Below, piece by piece: positions 56,014 to 64,000 of a stretch of DNA of 64,000 bases (position 1 is its first letter; the number at the start of each line of letters is the position of its first letter). Below the pieces are notes generated by a model. It ran no database searches, was not told the DNA's origin, and saw nothing but the letters and a program-made list of their open reading frames with translations. The position numbers and the translations under genes are program-made. The DNA is from Aliiglaciecola lipolytica E3 (GTDB lineage: Bacteria; Pseudomonadota; Gammaproteobacteria; Enterobacterales; Alteromonadaceae), in NCBI RefSeq assembly GCF_000314975.1, contig NZ_BAEN01000065.1:1-64000 (forward strand). Reading direction: 5' to 3'.

Positions 56014-56400
56014 TTACTGTGAACTCGGTTTAGTTAATTTGTTCGACAACAATGCGAGCTGAAGTTCAACACGCTTCACTTCTCTGAGTATAGACAATCG
56101 ATTTAATTCCATAAAAAGCCAAAGTCTTAATGCCGCAAATATGACAAATGCGATTAATGCGCCAAGTAACCAATGCATCTTTGTGGCTATTTGTTGCTCT
56201 TGAAACAGGTTGTAGCCAAAATATATTGTTAAACCAGCGAAAATAATTTGCAGTAGTACCACTGCAATAGCCGTGAATTTAAATGTTCCTTGAAAGCTTC
56301 TGCCAAGTAACTGCAAGGTATTTGCCTGCTCTTCTGACACTTGCTGAGACTCATTTTCTTGTTGCATCGCGTCTAATATTTTTTGATTAATATCACTCAT
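56014..56400 (-). CDS. DUF6768-like membrane protein, partner of the upstream sigma factor
   Basis: 128 residues: a polar N-terminus with MSDINQKILDAMQQENESQ, then two membrane helices (~42-64 and 72-93) and a C-terminal amphipathic helix (EVKRVELQLALL). It overlaps the sigma gene by 8 bases, the usual arrangement for a regulator of that sigma factor. The N-terminal cytosolic part may bind sigma, which would make it a non-classical anti-sigma factor. This is inference; no zinc (ZAS) motif is seen. Confidence 0.7.
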   Translation of the reverse strand: MSDINQKILDAMQQENESQQVSEEQANTLQLLGRSFQGTFKFTAIAVVLLQIIFAGLTIYFGYNLFQEQQIATKMHWLLGALIAFVIFAALRLWLFMELNRLSILREVKRVELQLALLSNKLTKPSSQ

Positions 56401-56938
56401 GATCTTGTCCTTTATTAGTTAACTTCAGTTTCTGACGAATTGTAAACAACCTAGATTTAAGTGTTCCTACTGGCAGCTCAACAATGTGACTAATCTCGGC
56501 AAAGGAAAACTCTTCGTAATAGTGCAAATACACTAGTTGGTATGCGTTACTGTCTAAACAGCTCAAATCCAGTTCAGCCTCGTCAGTCATTTCTTTTTGA
56601 TGTGACAGTTCAGTTTGATGCATCACTTCAAGCACTTGAGTTTTAGTACGTTCTTTTTGTAACTGTTTTATCGCATCTGCACATTTATGTTGAATGATTC
56701 TATAGACCCATTTGGGAAATGCCGCTGGGTCATCAATTTTGTGGATCCCTTTGCATAAATCCAGCAGTGCATCTTGAGTTGCATCTTTTGCCAAATTGTC
56801 TTCACCAATTAATTTAAGTGCGTAACGAGATAACTTGGGGTACCAGAGATGCAGCAACTGCTCGAGTGCTTTTGCATCGCCTAATTGGCTATTGATAACT
56901 AGCCACTCTGTTAAAATCGATTCGCTATTTCTTTTCAT
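56393..56938 (-). CDS. ECF-type RNA polymerase sigma factor
   Basis: About 181 residues from the ATG at 56938 (MKRNSESILTEWLVINSQLG). An in-frame ATG 12 codons earlier is possible, and neither has a good ribosome-binding site. Region 2: YALKLIGEDNLAKDATQDALLDL; region 4: YLHYYEEFSFAEISHIVELPVGTLKSRL. It lacks the TTTGCATCC-type promoter seen for the other ECF system in this window and probably controls a different set. It is coupled to the DUF6768-like gene. Confidence 0.88.
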   Translation of the reverse strand: MKRNSESILTEWLVINSQLGDAKALEQLLHLWYPKLSRYALKLIGEDNLAKDATQDALLDLCKGIHKIDDPAAFPKWVYRIIQHKCADAIKQLQKERTKTQVLEVMHQTELSHQKEMTDEAELDLSCLDSNAYQLVYLHYYEEFSFAEISHIVELPVGTLKSRLFTIRQKLKLTNKGQDHE

Positions 56939-57203
56939 ACTTAAAAGGTCTGTTGATATGCAGACTCGGTTCATTATTTTTTAATGTTTTGTGACCAGTC
57001 TGTGATACTTCCGTGAGAACTTTTTCCTAAGCTAATTTCAGCTAGTTGTTATCTTCAATTTCTTATATTAAGCGTTAAATTTTAAATTCAATTACAACGG
57101 TTTAGATGCGTTGACGATACATGGAAATAAAGATATAGGCGAATCGTGCGTTTTTTGCGAAAGCAAAATAGCGCTTCAGCTTTGGATACTGGAAACTATA
57201 TTT

Positions 57204-58016
57204 ATGAAAACGTTAAACAAAGGAATTATTGCGATTGGGCTAAGCATCGGCTTGTCTCATTCAGTTAGTGCAACAACAATTCAAGTGCAAGTAAGTAACT
57301 TATTCGACGATGGAGGCTTAGCGTTAACACCGGTTTGGCTGGGCTTTCATGATGGTACATTTGATTCATTTGACATGGGAAGCGCAGCCTCAGCGTCTCT
57401 ACAAAACTTAGCTGAAAATGGAGTAACCTCAGGTATAGAGTCAGATTTTGGGTTAAGCAATCCTGCTGGCGTACAAAGTGTGTTAGCAGCTCCTTCTGGT
57501 ATGGCTCCAGTCTTCGAACCTGGAGAAACGGCAATTTCAAGTCGATTAGAAATTGACGCGATGAGCAGTGGTTATTTTAGTTTTTTATCTATGTTAATTC
57601 CGACGAATGATGCATTTATCGGTAATGATAATCCTATGGCTTATTCATTATTTAATGGCGATGGTAATTTCGTTGGTCTTGATATTCTAGTACTTGGATC
57701 ATCTGTATGGGATTCGGGGACAGAATTAAATCGTGGATTTGGTTCGCCGTTTTTACAAGGCGCAGATGCTGAAGCCCGTCAGGATGAGGGCGGCGTTGTT
57801 ACATTTCACAATGGCTTAGAAGTGTTACCAGGTGGGTTGGCCATTATTGGTGGAACAACTGCAACGGGTTATACAATCGATCAAGCGGCAGCCGACTTTA
57901 CAGCAAATGGGTTTGAAGTGGCAAGAATCACTATTTCGCAAGTGCCAGAACCAGCTACGCTTGGATTCTTTGCGTTAGGGATACTTGGTCTGCTCGCGCG
58001 ATTAAAACGTAAATAG
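57204..58016 (+). CDS. spondin-domain protein with a PEP-CTERM sorting signal
   Basis: 270 residues from the ATG at 57204; an in-frame upstream TTG would bury the signal peptide (MKTLNKGIIAIGLSIGLSHS, cleaved near VSA). The middle matches spondin_N-type domains (VSNLFDDGGLALTPVWLGFHDG, FEPGETAISSRLEI). The end is VPEPATLGFFALGILGLLAR then LKRK: a canonical PEP-CTERM motif, helix and basic tail, processed by exosortase. It is therefore a surface or matrix protein. No exosortase gene is in the window. Confidence 0.88.
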   Translation: MKTLNKGIIAIGLSIGLSHSVSATTIQVQVSNLFDDGGLALTPVWLGFHDGTFDSFDMGSAASASLQNLAENGVTSGIESDFGLSNPAGVQSVLAAPSGMAPVFEPGETAISSRLEIDAMSSGYFSFLSMLIPTNDAFIGNDNPMAYSLFNGDGNFVGLDILVLGSSVWDSGTELNRGFGSPFLQGADAEARQDEGGVVTFHNGLEVLPGGLAIIGGTTATGYTIDQAAADFTANGFEVARITISQVPEPATLGFFALGILGLLARLKRK

Positions 58017-58028
58017 ATGCAATGTTTT

Positions 58029-58057
58029 ATTCCGCTGCATATTCTTTGTGGCGGAAT
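58029..58057 (+). terminator. hairpin after the spondin/PEP-CTERM gene
   Basis: ATTCCGC/GCGGAAT, 7-bp stem with a 15-base loop, 13 bases past the stop. Only a short T tract follows, so it is a weak candidate. Confidence 0.4.
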
Positions 58058-58263
58058 TTCTAATCTTAACTTCTTCTTTAAATTCCACTTATTTCTTGTC
58101 TACGCCAATTCTACGGCTAACGTCTTCAGTTCCTCATTCTTACAACACTTTGTTACATCTGTTATTTGCACATAAATACGCATATACGACAATGAAAAAT
58201 ACTGGCTACCTGAATGATTATAGGAAGCAATATAAATATTAGATTAGCTGCTGAGGAAAGCTG

Positions 58264-59088
58264 ATGGAATCGATTTCAGCGATAATAGTCGATGATGAAC
58301 CACTGGCGAGGGAAGGTTTAGCCACCCGGCTACACGCTTTAGATGATTTTTCGGTAATTGAGCAATGTGAGGATGGTCAAACAGCCTTAGTTTGTATTGA
58401 AAAAATGCAGCCTGATGTCGTGTTTTTAGATATAAACATGCCAGGAATCAATGGTATGGAGTTGTTTGAGTTATTGATTGAATCCACACTTCCCACACCA
58501 AACGTAGTTTTTGTGACTGCATTTAGTGACTTTGCAATCAAAGCGTTTGACAATAAAGCCTGTGATTATTTACTAAAGCCTTACTCTGAAGATCGGCTTG
58601 ATGCGTGTTTAGACCGGGTACGAACTGAAGTGTCGGCTAAAAAAATACTGGCCATGCACCTCAAATTTACCCAACTGTTATCAACGAGAACCGGTAAGTC
58701 TCTAGATTGTTTTATGCAAACACTTGAGCACTCGCCACAAATAAGTCTGCAGGATTTAAAACAAACTATTTCAGTAAAATGTGGAACTCAATGGCTGAGA
58801 ATAAAGTTACAAAGTATTTCGTGGATTGAAGCGGCTGGCGATTACATGTGCGTACACACTGCCGAAGGGACACATATTATCCGCAAAACCCTTAGACAAT
58901 TTGAAACCGAGTTAGCGGTTGAAAGCTTCTTGCGAATCAACCGCTCAACCATAGTCAATCTAAGCAAAATTACGCAGCTAACGCCCAATTCTAATGGTGA
59001 GTATATTGCAAAATTAGACACCGGCGACGAGCTAAAAGTTAGTCGGAAATATAAGTTGAAATTGGCTGAGCTAAATATCAAAAATTGA
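58264..59088 (+). CDS. LytTR-family response regulator
   Basis: 274 residues: receiver domain (~5-125) with AIIVDDEPLAREGL, phospho-acceptor Asp in VVFLDINMPGI, and LLKPYSEDR, then a LytTR DNA-binding domain (~165-270, WIEAAGDYMCVHTAEGTHIIRKTL, FLRINRSTIVNLSKI, KVSRKYK). AlgR/LytR-type regulators usually pair with a LytS-like kinase, and none is adjacent. It is a single gene. Confidence 0.92.
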   Translation: MESISAIIVDDEPLAREGLATRLHALDDFSVIEQCEDGQTALVCIEKMQPDVVFLDINMPGINGMELFELLIESTLPTPNVVFVTAFSDFAIKAFDNKACDYLLKPYSEDRLDACLDRVRTEVSAKKILAMHLKFTQLLSTRTGKSLDCFMQTLEHSPQISLQDLKQTISVKCGTQWLRIKLQSISWIEAAGDYMCVHTAEGTHIIRKTLRQFETELAVESFLRINRSTIVNLSKITQLTPNSNGEYIAKLDTGDELKVSRKYKLKLAELNIKN

Positions 59089-59118
59089 AACTTAGCTTAC
59101 TTAAGCATAATCATTGAC

Positions 59119-59598
59119 TTATGTTTTCTTTTCATCGGTTTCAACGCTTGGTTGTTTGCGTATTGACTGTGCTATCTTTTCTCCACTTCTTCCTACTACA
59201 TAGCCTCCAACTCCCACAGTTAATAACGTAAATAATTCTGGTGGGAGGTCGAGCATGGCAACTTTGTTAGTAAATAAATTGAGGTAGGGAAATAGAATGT
59301 AATTGTTCGCTACAATAAAAATAATGACCATCATAAGCACGGGTCGCCAGTTACGTTGAATCCAGCTTTTACCTTGCGCTTCTGCTACGATGACGGCTTG
59401 TTGAGCTTGCAGAACTTTCGTTTCATATTCTAACACTTTGTGTTCCAACTCAATCATTTTAAGTTGCACACCGGCTCTTATTTCATCCAGCTGTTTTTTC
59501 AATACTAATCGTTCTTCATCAGAAGTATGAACATTATCAATTAGATCTGCTGCTGGCTTAAAAATACCGCCAATAAATTCCAAAATTCCAATAGCCAT
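59119..59598 (-). CDS. 3TM-type phage holin (GTA_holin_3TM-like)
   Basis: 159 residues: an N-terminal amphipathic/hydrophobic segment (GILEFIGGIFKPAADLIDNV), a coiled-coil middle (~30-75), then SWIQRNWRPVLMMVIIFIVA with the NWRP motif typical of this holin family and a second C-terminal helix (LFTLLTVGVGGYVVGRSGEKI). Holins make inner-membrane lesions for phage lysis. There are no other phage genes around it, so it may be a domesticated relic or have another envelope function. Confidence 0.8.
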   Translation of the reverse strand: MAIGILEFIGGIFKPAADLIDNVHTSDEERLVLKKQLDEIRAGVQLKMIELEHKVLEYETKVLQAQQAVIVAEAQGKSWIQRNWRPVLMMVIIFIVANNYILFPYLNLFTNKVAMLDLPPELFTLLTVGVGGYVVGRSGEKIAQSIRKQPSVETDEKKT

Positions 59599-59769
59599 AA
59601 TGACTCCTTTCTTTAATAGATGTGAAATTTACGGTTATTTAATGCGACACAATGCCATTCATGACACAACTCAATTCAAAAGGCGATGGTCTAAACCTGT
59701 CAGTACAGTTTTACCATTTTTTTGACCTGATTGCTGCAATTTTGAACAAATAAGCGAAGGCAACTCATT

Positions 59770-60339
59770 TTATGTTAATTTCGTTTGCTGCATTCCTTGG
59801 CTTGCAAAATGGGTCCCTAATAGGGATAGCAGACAATAACCTGCAAAATAGTAAAATCCTTGCCCAGCGTTTGATAAAGTTTGAGTGCTGATATCTAAAG
59901 ATAATTTAAATCCAAACACTGCAAAATTGTGGGTGTCAGCAGTTTCCGCGTGATTTGTGGATAAAATGGCTAAAAAGACGGCAACCACAAAAACATCTGC
60001 CATTGACCATTTGCCGATACTGGCGACAATCTTTAAAAATGTTTTTTCTAATTTTGTTCCGGGTTGAAAATAGGCTAAAGAGACCATGGTTGTTTTTAAA
60101 AGAGGGATTCCTACTGAAAACAATAAAATAAGCGCCGCAACTAAAATACGCTGGTCGTGCCATAATTCATCAATTGTAGCCATAATTGACAACTCTTTAT
60201 CGACTATATTTGAACTCAGTGTCGATCCCGCCAAAGACGCTGCCATCTCCATATCGAGTGAAAACATCGGCAATAAAATACCGGGAAAAAATAGTCCTAA
60301 TGCGAGAATATTTAGAGCAAAACCAATATGTCGTTTCAA
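59770..60339 (-). CDS. paraquat-inducible protein A-family membrane protein
   Basis: 189 residues with four membrane helices and PqiA-type features: LGLFFPGILLPMFSLDM, LILLFSVGIPLLKTTMVSLA and WSMADVFVVAVFLAIL. It represents a single PqiA domain; E. coli PqiA has two in tandem. PqiA/YebS proteins work with MCE proteins in lipid transport across the envelope, but no MCE-domain gene is adjacent. Confidence 0.85.
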   Translation of the reverse strand: MKRHIGFALNILALGLFFPGILLPMFSLDMEMAASLAGSTLSSNIVDKELSIMATIDELWHDQRILVAALILLFSVGIPLLKTTMVSLAYFQPGTKLEKTFLKIVASIGKWSMADVFVVAVFLAILSTNHAETADTHNFAVFGFKLSLDISTQTLSNAGQGFYYFAGYCLLSLLGTHFASQGMQQTKLT

Positions 60340-60441
60340 CGTGCTATCCTATAACTTAATTCATAGTGCGGACAAATATACCCTAATCATTTTTGAATTC
60401 AGGTGATCTTTTCAAAAAACTATTGGTTTTTTGTAAAAGTT

Positions 60442-60470
60442 TTTGCATCCAAAATCAGTTTTACTGCGTT
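60442..60470 (+). promoter_or_regulatory. ECF-sigma-type promoter, copy 2 (autoregulation)
   Basis: TTTGCATCC (60442-60450), 16 bases, CGTT (60467-60470), 48 bases before the sigma gene. Same boxes and spacing as copies at 53046 and 61831. Confidence 0.82.
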
Positions 60471-60518
60471 TAATATATTAGGAAAGATTTACAGCATGCT
60501 TAAAACGTTAGGAAATCC

Positions 60519-61049
60519 ATGGACCATGAACAACATCTAGGTCTGCTTAAAAAGGTTGCCGTTGGCGACCGAGCGGCCTTTCAGAAACTGTACGAAGCGA
60601 CGAGTGCACAGCTTTATGCTGTTAGTCTTAAAATTATGCAAAATCGAGATCTGGCAGAAGATGCTCTGCAAGAGGCATTTATTCGAATTTGGCACAATGC
60701 GCAGGAATATACACCTGCAAAAGGCAAAGTATTGACGTGGATGATTAGTATTGTGCGTTATCGATGTTTTGATGCACTGCGCTTTAATAAAGTCAGACAA
60801 GGAAATGGTCTAGAACAGGAAGAGGTTTTAACCAGCGACGATTTCGTTGAGTTAACCGAGATAGAAAAGAAACAATTAGATTTTTGTATGGACGAATTGG
60901 AGAGCAAACAAAAACAAGCTATCCATTTGGCATTCTTTGGCGGATTAACCCACCAAGAAGTGTCAGCGCATATCAACAGTCCACTGGGGTCCAGCAAAAG
61001 TCTTATCCGTAGAGGAATGCAGTCACTTAGAAGGTGTTTAGGACTATGA
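60519..61049 (+). CDS. ECF-type RNA polymerase sigma factor (SigK-like)
   Basis: 176 residues. Region 2: YAVSLKIMQNRDLAEDALQEAFIRIWHNA; TWMISIVRYRCFDALR; region 4: AFFGGLTHQEVSAHINSPLGSSKSLIRRGMQSLR. The RskA-type anti-sigma factor encoded next to it places it in the SigK-like ECF class. The ATG at 60519 follows AGGAA at 5 bases; another in-frame ATG is two codons later. It probably recognises TTTGCATCC-N16-CGTT, present before its own gene. Confidence 0.92.
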   Translation: MDHEQHLGLLKKVAVGDRAAFQKLYEATSAQLYAVSLKIMQNRDLAEDALQEAFIRIWHNAQEYTPAKGKVLTWMISIVRYRCFDALRFNKVRQGNGLEQEEVLTSDDFVELTEIEKKQLDFCMDELESKQKQAIHLAFFGGLTHQEVSAHINSPLGSSKSLIRRGMQSLRRCLGL

Positions 61050-61747
61050 ATTATCTCCAACAAGAAACCAAACACGCGCTCGCAGCCGAGTTCGTTCTGG
61101 GAACACTACATGGTTCTGCTCGAGCGAGATTCAGACAGCTTATGGTGGAACATTCGGAGTTGGCCGATACGGTTAACCAATGGGAGTCCTATTTCAACGA
61201 TATGGCACTGCATCTCAACCCTATTGTGCCCGATGATTCAGTGTGGGAAAAAATTCAAGCGCGTTTAGATAACGCTAAAATTAAATCTGCAGATGATAAC
61301 GTGGTTTCGTTACCTCAGAAAACGAATAATTTTTGGAAAGGCTTATCTGTGTTGGCAACTGCTGCTGTGGTTATTTTGGCAGTGTTATTGGTTAAACCTA
61401 TTCAACAACCAGTGGAAGACAGTATACAGTTTACGGTTGTTACAGATGAACAAAACACTCCATTGTGGTTAATTGAAATATTTACTCAAAAAATTGAAGC
61501 CCAAGCCACCAAAAACGTGCTAGCTAAAGCAAACAATGATTACGAACTGTGGATGGTTCCCAAAGACGGTAGCGCACCTATTTCTCTTGGATTATTGGCA
61601 CAAACAGGGAAAACGTCTCTACCGAAGAATGCAATTTTCGAGCAAATAGATATTGCTGCATTAGCTGTGAGTCTCGAGCCAGTTGGTGGTTCACCTAATG
61701 GATCACCTACCGAGGTGCTTTACATCGCCGAATTGGCAATCTTGTAA
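61046..61747 (+). CDS. RskA-type anti-sigma factor
   Basis: 233 residues from the ATG at 61046, which overlaps the sigma stop (ATGA); an upstream in-frame GTG is less likely. N-terminal cytosolic anti-sigma helices (ALAAEFVLGTLHGSARARFRQLM, EHSELADTVNQWESYFNDMA), one membrane helix (~105-122, LSVLATAAVVILAVLLV) and a periplasmic RskA_C domain (ATKNVLAKANNDYELWMVPKDGSAPISLG). It holds the sigma factor until a periplasmic signal triggers release. Confidence 0.9.
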   Translation: MNYLQQETKHALAAEFVLGTLHGSARARFRQLMVEHSELADTVNQWESYFNDMALHLNPIVPDDSVWEKIQARLDNAKIKSADDNVVSLPQKTNNFWKGLSVLATAAVVILAVLLVKPIQQPVEDSIQFTVVTDEQNTPLWLIEIFTQKIEAQATKNVLAKANNDYELWMVPKDGSAPISLGLLAQTGKTSLPKNAIFEQIDIAALAVSLEPVGGSPNGSPTEVLYIAELAIL

Positions 61748-61770
61748 AGCCACTAAGTAGAGTATTAAAG

Positions 61771-61796
61771 ACGGGCATTTTACGCCCGTTTTTTTA
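61771..61796 (+). terminator. terminator of the sigma/anti-sigma operon
   Basis: ACGGGC/GCCCGT stem with a 7-base loop and a run of eight T, 23 bases past the anti-sigma stop. Confidence 0.9.
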
Positions 61797-61830
61797 TGCC
61801 TGAAATTTTATTTAACATTTCTTTAAAGTA

Positions 61831-61859
61831 TTTGCATCCAAAAGTGAAGCTGGGCCGTT
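61831..61859 (+). promoter_or_regulatory. ECF-sigma-type promoter, copy 3
   Basis: TTTGCATCC (61831-61839), 16 bases, CGTT (61856-61859), 38 bases before the DUF4331 gene. It lies after the operon terminator, so the DUF4331 unit is a separate target of the same sigma factor. Confidence 0.82.
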
Positions 61860-61897
61860 TCAATTAATACGATGACACCAAATAAGAGGAAAATGTC

Positions 61898-63490
61898 ATG
61901 AAAAAGCAACTGAAAACGTTCAGTTTAAGTATTATCGCCACCGCTATGGTCAGCCACAGTGTTCTAGCTTCGAGTCACCGAGAAGCACCAAATGTGACTC
62001 GATTTCCAACAGTAGACTCGACCGACTTCTATGCATTTAATAGTTACGAAGATGGTCGAGGAGATTATGTTACTTTGATTGCTAATTACATTCCCCTTCA
62101 AGATGCCTATGGCGGACCTAACTATTTTGCAATGGACCCTCATGCTGTTTATAGCATCCATATCGATAACGATGGTGATGCCGTTGAAGATATAACGTTC
62201 CAATTTCGTTTCACGTCTTCATTACCTAACGACAACCAAGGTGCTGCTTTAATGGTTGGCGCTGAAGGTGAGCAAAAGGCTGTTGGTGTACCACTTAAAA
62301 ATATTGGCCCGATCAGCGCCTCAAATCAAACTGCTGCAAACTTTAGCGAAAGCTATACCGTTACTATGGTATCTGGTGCACAAAGCACTGGTACTGCAAG
62401 TGTCGTTACCAATGCTGATGCAGGTACGGACACATTTGCTAAACCGCTAGACTATATTGGTAACAAAACCTTTACCGATGCAGCCACTTATTCAGAATAC
62501 GCTGACAGCTTTATCTATAGTGCGTCTATTGCGAATTGTGAACAGATGGCTAAGGTATTTGTTGGACAACGTAAAGACCCATTTGTGGTTAACTTAGGTA
62601 AAACTTTTGACTTGGTGAACTATGTGCCTGTTGAAGGTGATAGTGCTCCGGGTGCTGACGATGGTTCTGGTTTTCCAGGGGGAATTACCCAAGACGATGC
62701 TAATGATGACTTAATGGATAAAAACGTTACATCTATTGCCATTGAAGTACCTAAAGCATGTATTACTGGCTCGGGTAATGGCAGTGTAGGTGCGTGGACT
62801 ACCGCGAGTTTACCGCAAGCACGTATTTTGAATCCAGATGCGAGTTTTGCTAACACTGAAGTTAACGGTGGCGCTCTAACGCAAGTATCTCGCTTAGGTA
62901 ACCCTTTGGTTAATGAGCTAGTGATTGGTTTAGCAGATAAAGACAAGTTTTCTACTGCGCATCCGAAAGATGATGGTCAATTTGCTGATTATGTAACTCA
63001 TCCTACATTACCAGAATTATTGAATATTTTATTCAAAGATGCCGTGAACACTACATTGGGTACGTCTATTGAAACGCTTGCTCCTACTAATTTCCCAAGA
63101 ACGGACTTAGTAACTGCGTTTTTAACAGGTTTCCCAGGTGTGAACCAGTTAGCTAATGTGACTGCATCTGAAATGTTACGTTTAAATACTGGCATTGCTG
63201 CTGTATCTGCTGATCAACAATCTGCGTTTGGTGTAGCCGGTGATGATTTAGCAGGGTTCCCAAATGGTCGCAGACCAGGTGATGATGTAGTTGATATTGC
63301 ATTACGTGTAGTGATGGGGCGCTTGTGTTATCCGGTGCCTGTTGCAGGCGAAGATACTGACTTAGGGTTATGTACTCCAGAAGATGCAAGTGTTGGTAAC
63401 GTGCCATTTACCGACGGTGCACCATTGGATGCCAGCATGATGATGACTTCGTTCCCTTATTTAGCGATGCCATTACCTGGCTCAGAGTAA
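61898..63490 (+). CDS. DUF4331-family exported protein
   Basis: 530 residues: signal peptide (MKKQLKTFSLSIIATAMVSH, cleavage near LAS), followed by the family-defining SSHREAPNVTRFPTVDSTDFYAFNSYEDG and later ITFQFRFTSSL, FVGQRKDPFVVNLG and IAIEVPKACITG. The family is exported, of unknown biochemical function, often sits beside ECF sigma/anti-sigma genes, and may bind metal through the N-terminal SSHREAP. It is followed by a lipoprotein 10 bases later and controlled by a TTTGCATCC-type promoter. Confidence 0.88.
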   Translation: MKKQLKTFSLSIIATAMVSHSVLASSHREAPNVTRFPTVDSTDFYAFNSYEDGRGDYVTLIANYIPLQDAYGGPNYFAMDPHAVYSIHIDNDGDAVEDITFQFRFTSSLPNDNQGAALMVGAEGEQKAVGVPLKNIGPISASNQTAANFSESYTVTMVSGAQSTGTASVVTNADAGTDTFAKPLDYIGNKTFTDAATYSEYADSFIYSASIANCEQMAKVFVGQRKDPFVVNLGKTFDLVNYVPVEGDSAPGADDGSGFPGGITQDDANDDLMDKNVTSIAIEVPKACITGSGNGSVGAWTTASLPQARILNPDASFANTEVNGGALTQVSRLGNPLVNELVIGLADKDKFSTAHPKDDGQFADYVTHPTLPELLNILFKDAVNTTLGTSIETLAPTNFPRTDLVTAFLTGFPGVNQLANVTASEMLRLNTGIAAVSADQQSAFGVAGDDLAGFPNGRRPGDDVVDIALRVVMGRLCYPVPVAGEDTDLGLCTPEDASVGNVPFTDGAPLDASMMMTSFPYLAMPLPGSE

Positions 63491-63500
63491 GGAGCTAATA

Positions 63501-64000
63501 ATGAATATTCATATGCTTAAAACATCTTTATTAGCTGTGTCTACAGGCGTGCTTTTGAGTGGTTGTAATTGGGGAGACGATGATGACGCTCCCAAAGGTA
63601 ATACAACACCAGTAGCAATCTCTGAAGACTTAACAACACAAGCTGGTATTGCCATTATGGATCAGGTCACAGCGACGGACGCCGATGGACAAAGCTTGAG
63701 CTATATATTGGTAACCGAACCTACGCTGGGCATGCTTACGCTAGAGTCTGACGGGCAATTTACCTATACCCCGAATCCAACCGTTACAGGGATGGATAGC
63801 TTTGAGTTCAGAGCCTCAGACGGCGAAGCAAAATCTATGGTCGCGACGGTGAATATTACCATCGAAGCACAAGTAGTCAGTTTTGCTAGTTATAGCCGAG
63901 CAGCGTTCGCTCAACAAGAAACTGACGAGCCGCTTCCAACCAATGGTAGAGAGTTTACACAGGACGTGACTTCTCCAGATGCTTATGATGATCTAATCGA
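63501..64000 (+). CDS. lipoprotein with a cadherin/Ig-like domain, cut by window end
   Basis: The ATG at 63501 follows AAGGAG by 7 bases and the frame stays open to the window end (166 codons seen). Lipobox LLSGC with the cysteine at residue 22, then an acidic linker and an Ig/cadherin-like tandem unit: AGIAIMDQVTATDADGQSLS, TLGMLTLESDGQFTYTPNP, FEFRASDGEAKSM. It is second in the DUF4331 operon and probably an outer-membrane lipoprotein partner. The C-terminal part is outside the window. Confidence 0.8.
   Translation, partial: MNIHMLKTSLLAVSTGVLLSGCNWGDDDDAPKGNTTPVAISEDLTTQAGIAIMDQVTATDADGQSLSYILVTEPTLGMLTLESDGQFTYTPNPTVTGMDSFEFRASDGEAKSMVATVNITIEAQVVSFASYSRAAFAQQETDEPLPTNGREFTQDVTSPDAYDDLI

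Overview
The window looks like chromosome of a marine gammaproteobacterium of the Alteromonadaceae (Paraglaciecola/Glaciecola-like). This is inferred from the moderately AT-rich sequence, the cysJIH order, fabR next to trmA, lineage-typical conserved proteins (DUF2333, TIGR04219, TIGR03899, DUF5610), proteins with PEP-CTERM-type C-termini, and short GGGGATAAATCCCC intergenic repeats. I found no tRNA, rRNA, CRISPR array, insertion sequence or complete prophage.

Layout. 1-9.7 kb: a truncated chemotaxis receptor, single metabolic and membrane genes, dusA, then a two-gene unit of small envelope proteins behind a sigma-54-type promoter, and a MarR regulator. 9.9-13.7 kb: a pspA-pspC stress unit with its own sigma-54-type promoter, then a copper chaperone, DUF2333 and an outer-membrane beta-barrel. 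13.8-18.2 kb: cysJIH (sulfite and PAPS reduction). 18.2-30.5 kb: yghU, a degenerate GGDEF-EAL response regulator, a UDG-like protein, a desaturase/fabR pair sharing a FabR-type palindrome, trmA, DUF5610 and a GAF-PilB/GspE ATPase. 30.5-31.4 kb: a compact unlabelled locus with two double-glycine-leader peptides, one carrying a six-glycine GxxxG zipper, followed by two tandem paralogous two-helix membrane proteins. It resembles a class IIb two-peptide bacteriocin with immunity genes and is the most novel item here. 31.6-36.85 kb: the complete S10 ribosomal operon (rpsJ to rpsQ) with promoter, leader and terminator, but with no str operon before it or spc operon after it.

37-44 kb: a large RTX-repeat protein ending in a PEP-CTERM-like tail, and a hybrid two-component sensor (propeller, kinase, receiver, AraC). 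44-53 kb: two orphan solute-binding-like proteins; a TMEM165/GDT1 transporter behind a yybP-ykoY (manganese) riboswitch; a dmeF/dmeR-like metal efflux pair with an RcnR-type operator; an MshA-like pilin; a TPR-GGDEF cyclase; and a catalase. 53-64 kb: a collagen-like/propeller lipoprotein, dps, two separate ECF sigma systems, a spondin-PEP-CTERM protein, a LytTR regulator, an isolated 3TM holin, a PqiA-like protein, and a DUF4331 protein followed by a truncated lipoprotein.

The ECF sigma/anti-sigma pair at 60.5-61.7 kb appears to control a local regulon. The sigma operon, the DUF4331 operon and the lipoprotein at 53.15 kb all carry the same TTTGCATCC-N16-CGTT promoter with identical spacing.
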